Below are positions 5,566 through 7,517 of a stretch of 7,517 nt of DNA, one piece after another. Both the position numbers and the translations under genes were made by a program. The stretch is taken from the NCBI GenBank assembly GCA_934533005.1, contig CAKTBC010000088.1, positions 1-7,517 on the forward strand, read 5' to 3'. Every line of letters starts with the position of its first letter. Positions within the stretch are counted from its first letter, which is position 1. Below the pieces are notes generated by a model that saw only the letters and a list, made by a program, of their open reading frames with translations, did no database searches and had not been told where the DNA came from. This DNA comes from an uncultured Oscillospiraceae bacterium. Lineage in GTDB: Bacteria; Bacillota; Clostridia; Oscillospirales; Oscillospiraceae.

Positions 5566-7517
5566 ATGAAAAAACGATTGCTCAGCCTCCTCCTGTTGTG
5601 CTGCATGGTGCTGACGTGGCTGCCGGTTACGGCCTCCGCGGCGAGCGAGAGCGCGACCGCCAAGGGCGGCGACGCAACGTTCACGCTCCGCGCGGAGAGT
5701 TCCTCCTGCGCGGACGGACACACCGGCGCGATCGTTGAGATATCCGGTTTGACCGTTGATATCTCCCGGTGGGAAGCGGCGAAAACGATCACGATCCAAT
5801 ACAGCATACGCTTCCGCTGCACCGACCCGGACTGTGAGCTGTACTCCGCCGATGATTCCTTCCAGCACGACGGAGAGCATACCTTCACCAACGTGGACGC
5901 GGAGCTCTGCCACAAGCCGTTTACCGGCTCCTTTACGGATACGTTCGATGCGGCATATGGCACCGGCAGCGACGCCAAGAAGTTTTCCGTCAGCCTTACG
6001 CTGACCTCGGATAAGGGCATTTCCGAGACGGTGTATCATGCGCCGACGGTCAAGGCCTGCACTGAAAGCTATTATAGTGTGCGCTGCTGGGAATGCACCG
6101 GCTGTGAGTATTATTTTCTCCAGGAGGATATGTCGAGCGAAAAGCTTGAGCTCGACCAAGTATTTTTTCCTGCGGCGGGGCATCGTCTGAAGCATGTTGA
6201 CGCAAAAGCGCCCACCTGCGTGGAAAAAGGCACGGTGGAGCATTGGGCGTGTGAGCGTCTGGATTGTCAGAAAAATTTCAGCGATCAAGACGGCAAAAAC
6301 GAACTGAAAACGATCGAGACCGCCGCGCCGCTCGCACCCCACGAATACGATGGCGACGGCACCTGCACCGTTTGCAGCGCCAAAGCCGCCGCGGGTGTCA
6401 AGGCCGCAGACGCGGCGGATACGGTATGGTACGACACCATGGCCGCGGCGCTCGATACGCTGACGGCGGGCGCGCAGCTCACGGTCAACGCAGACTACGA
6501 TAGCGAAATTAAGCTGGATAAAACCTGCACCGTGGTAGTCAAGACCGGTGTGACGGTTTCCAGGATCGAGACGGCGGACAGCGGAGACTTTGCCGTCACT
6601 GTTATCAACAACGGCACCATCAATGAACTGACCGGCTATACCGGCAAAGTGACTCTCAAGAGCGGAAGCGGAACCTATGGCCGCGTTGCCGACAACGGCG
6701 CGTCCGGCGATGTTGGCAGCTTCCCTGCTCCGAACTGCCGCTATCGGACGGGCGGCCTGTGGCTTGCCCCGGACGAGACGGCGAAGAGCGCGCTGGAGAA
6801 CGTGACGGTGGCTTATCTGCCGCTCGCGTCTCTCACCGTCACCGGCAAGAACATCACCGGCGAGAGCGGCAGCTATGCGCTGGCCGCCAATCAGGGTGAT
6901 TCCTTCACCCTGACCGCCGCCGCGCTCGATGCGGACGGCAAGGAAAGCGATGCCGCGGCCTACCGCTGGTACGATGAGAACGACTCCGAAACATCTCTTT
7001 CCACGGCGGCAGAGCTTACGCTGGAAAACGTCAAGGCCGGAAGCCGCGCCATCCTTTGCGAGGCAACGGCAGACGGCTACAGCGTCGCCGCCCGTATCAA
7101 GCTGACGGTATTGGGACAGAAGGATGCGCAGAGCATCACGCTGAAGCTCTCCAAAACCTCCGTGGGTATTCGTGAGAAAGTCCTTCCGTATCTCTCCGTC
7201 GAGGGCGTGCAGGAAGAGGCGGCCGTGACGTATTATCAGATGCTTGGCGAGACGCCCGCTCCGGAGACCGACACCGAGATCGGTGCGGACTTTGCTTTCA
7301 CGGAGACAGGCGAATATAAAATCTACGCTTATACCGCGGAAACCGACAACTATGCGGCGACGGCCTCTGCGCCGGTTTCCATCACCGTCGCACCCCACGC
7401 CGACCACTGCATCTGCGGCGGTACGTTCAATCACACCCATGAGAACGTGGAATGGCAGGCGTGGGACGGCAAGAGCGAGATTAAATATGAACAGAAATGG
7501 GTTCAGGTCAGCGAATA
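5566..7517 (+). CDS. Large secreted surface protein with Cys-rich and Ig-like regions (3' end outside window)
   Basis: The frame is open for 650 codons to the window edge without a stop. TGAGGAA about six bases before the ATG at 5566 is a good ribosome binding site. Residues 1-25 are a signal peptide (MKKRLLSLLLL..., cleavage after TASA). The mature part has a Cys-rich region: C85/C90, C174/C177/C180, C218 in PTCVEKG, C229/C234 and C267/C270 (GTCTVC), related in style to the modules of the preceding gene. Residues about 290-385 look like beta-strand repeats (TVNADYDSEIKLDKTCTV, TVINNGTINEL). Two probable Ig-like beta-sandwiches follow at about 420-513 (with YRWYD) and 516-611 (TGEYKIYAYT). 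The visible end, DHCICGGTFNHTHENVEWQAW, is a motif that in clostridial surface proteins often precedes further beta-repeat domains. No enzyme motif is visible. It lies 71 bases after the CxxC gene with no terminator between, so co-transcription is likely. Adhesion or cell-surface binding is an inference from architecture only. Confidence 0.88.
   Translation, partial: MKKRLLSLLLLCCMVLTWLPVTASAASESATAKGGDATFTLRAESSSCADGHTGAIVEISGLTVDISRWEAAKTITIQYSIRFRCTDPDCELYSADDSFQHDGEHTFTNVDAELCHKPFTGSFTDTFDAAYGTGSDAKKFSVSLTLTSDKGISETVYHAPTVKACTESYYSVRCWECTGCEYYFLQEDMSSEKLELDQVFFPAAGHRLKHVDAKAPTCVEKGTVEHWACERLDCQKNFSDQDGKNELKTIETAAPLAPHEYDGDGTCTVCSAKAAAGVKAADAADTVWYDTMAAALDTLTAGAQLTVNADYDSEIKLDKTCTVVVKTGVTVSRIETADSGDFAVTVINNGTINELTGYTGKVTLKSGSGTYGRVADNGASGDVGSFPAPNCRYRTGGLWLAPDETAKSALENVTVAYLPLASLTVTGKNITGESGSYALAANQGDSFTLTAAALDADGKESDAAAYRWYDENDSETSLSTAAELTLENVKAGSRAILCEATADGYSVAARIKLTVLGQKDAQSITLKLSKTSVGIREKVLPYLSVEGVQEEAAVTYYQMLGETPAPETDTEIGADFAFTETGEYKIYAYTAETDNYAATASAPVSITVAPHADHCICGGTFNHTHENVEWQAWDGKSEIKYEQKWVQVSE

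Noticed and set aside
4948..7440. Open frame of 830 codons on the minus strand
   Set aside because: It lies opposite two + strand frames with clear signal peptides, ribosome binding sites and domain-like sequence. Its product is a low-complexity mix of R, A, G and V, as expected antisense to GC-rich codons. No start signal supports it.

Overview
The window looks like chromosomal DNA of a low-to-mid GC-biased Clostridia member (Bacillota), most plausibly an Oscillospiraceae-type gut bacterium. The reasons are strong AGGAGG-type ribosome binding sites, sigma-A-like promoters, GC-rich third codon positions, an EutH homologue, a clostridial form of aminopeptidase P, and large secreted proteins built from CxxC modules. 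The lineage is inference; no rRNA or marker gene is present.

Layout. Bases 1-51 hold the broken end of a tyrosine integrase, so the left edge is a decayed mobile element. A near-perfect hairpin (106-146) follows. A small HD-domain protein (195-791, +) then converges with a two-gene minus-strand operon across a shared bidirectional terminator (807-854). The operon runs from a recognisable promoter (3286-3314) through an M24B Xaa-Pro peptidase (3242-1995) into eutH (1991-906), with only 3 bases between the two genes.

Bases 3315-3920 carry no convincing intact gene. They hold an imperfect inverted repeat with a terminator-like hairpin inside (3519-3654), a second hairpin, a strong Shine-Dalgarno sequence with no start codon after it, a repeat-like element, and a + strand terminator (3887-3916).

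From a promoter at 3921-3949 two surface-protein genes run rightward. The first (4008-5494) encodes a signal peptide, ten CxxC motifs including tandem repeats, a Pro/Ala/Glu stalk and a C-terminal membrane anchor. It is interrupted by a -1 frameshift near 4305-4313 and an in-frame TAG at 4736, so it is probably a pseudogene unless recoding or sequencing error is involved. The second (5566 to beyond the right edge) is a long secreted protein with Cys-rich segments and Ig-like beta-sandwich regions. It is open for 650 codons, and a long antisense frame opposite it is spurious.

The left half is metabolic or housekeeping (peptide-end trimming, ethanolamine-type transport, HD hydrolase). The right half is accessory cell-surface DNA bordered by remnants and repeats. 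I did not find a clear new defence or mobile system. The best leads are the doubly interrupted CxxC surface gene, the peptidase-eutH pairing outside a eut cluster, and the structured 3519-3654 element.
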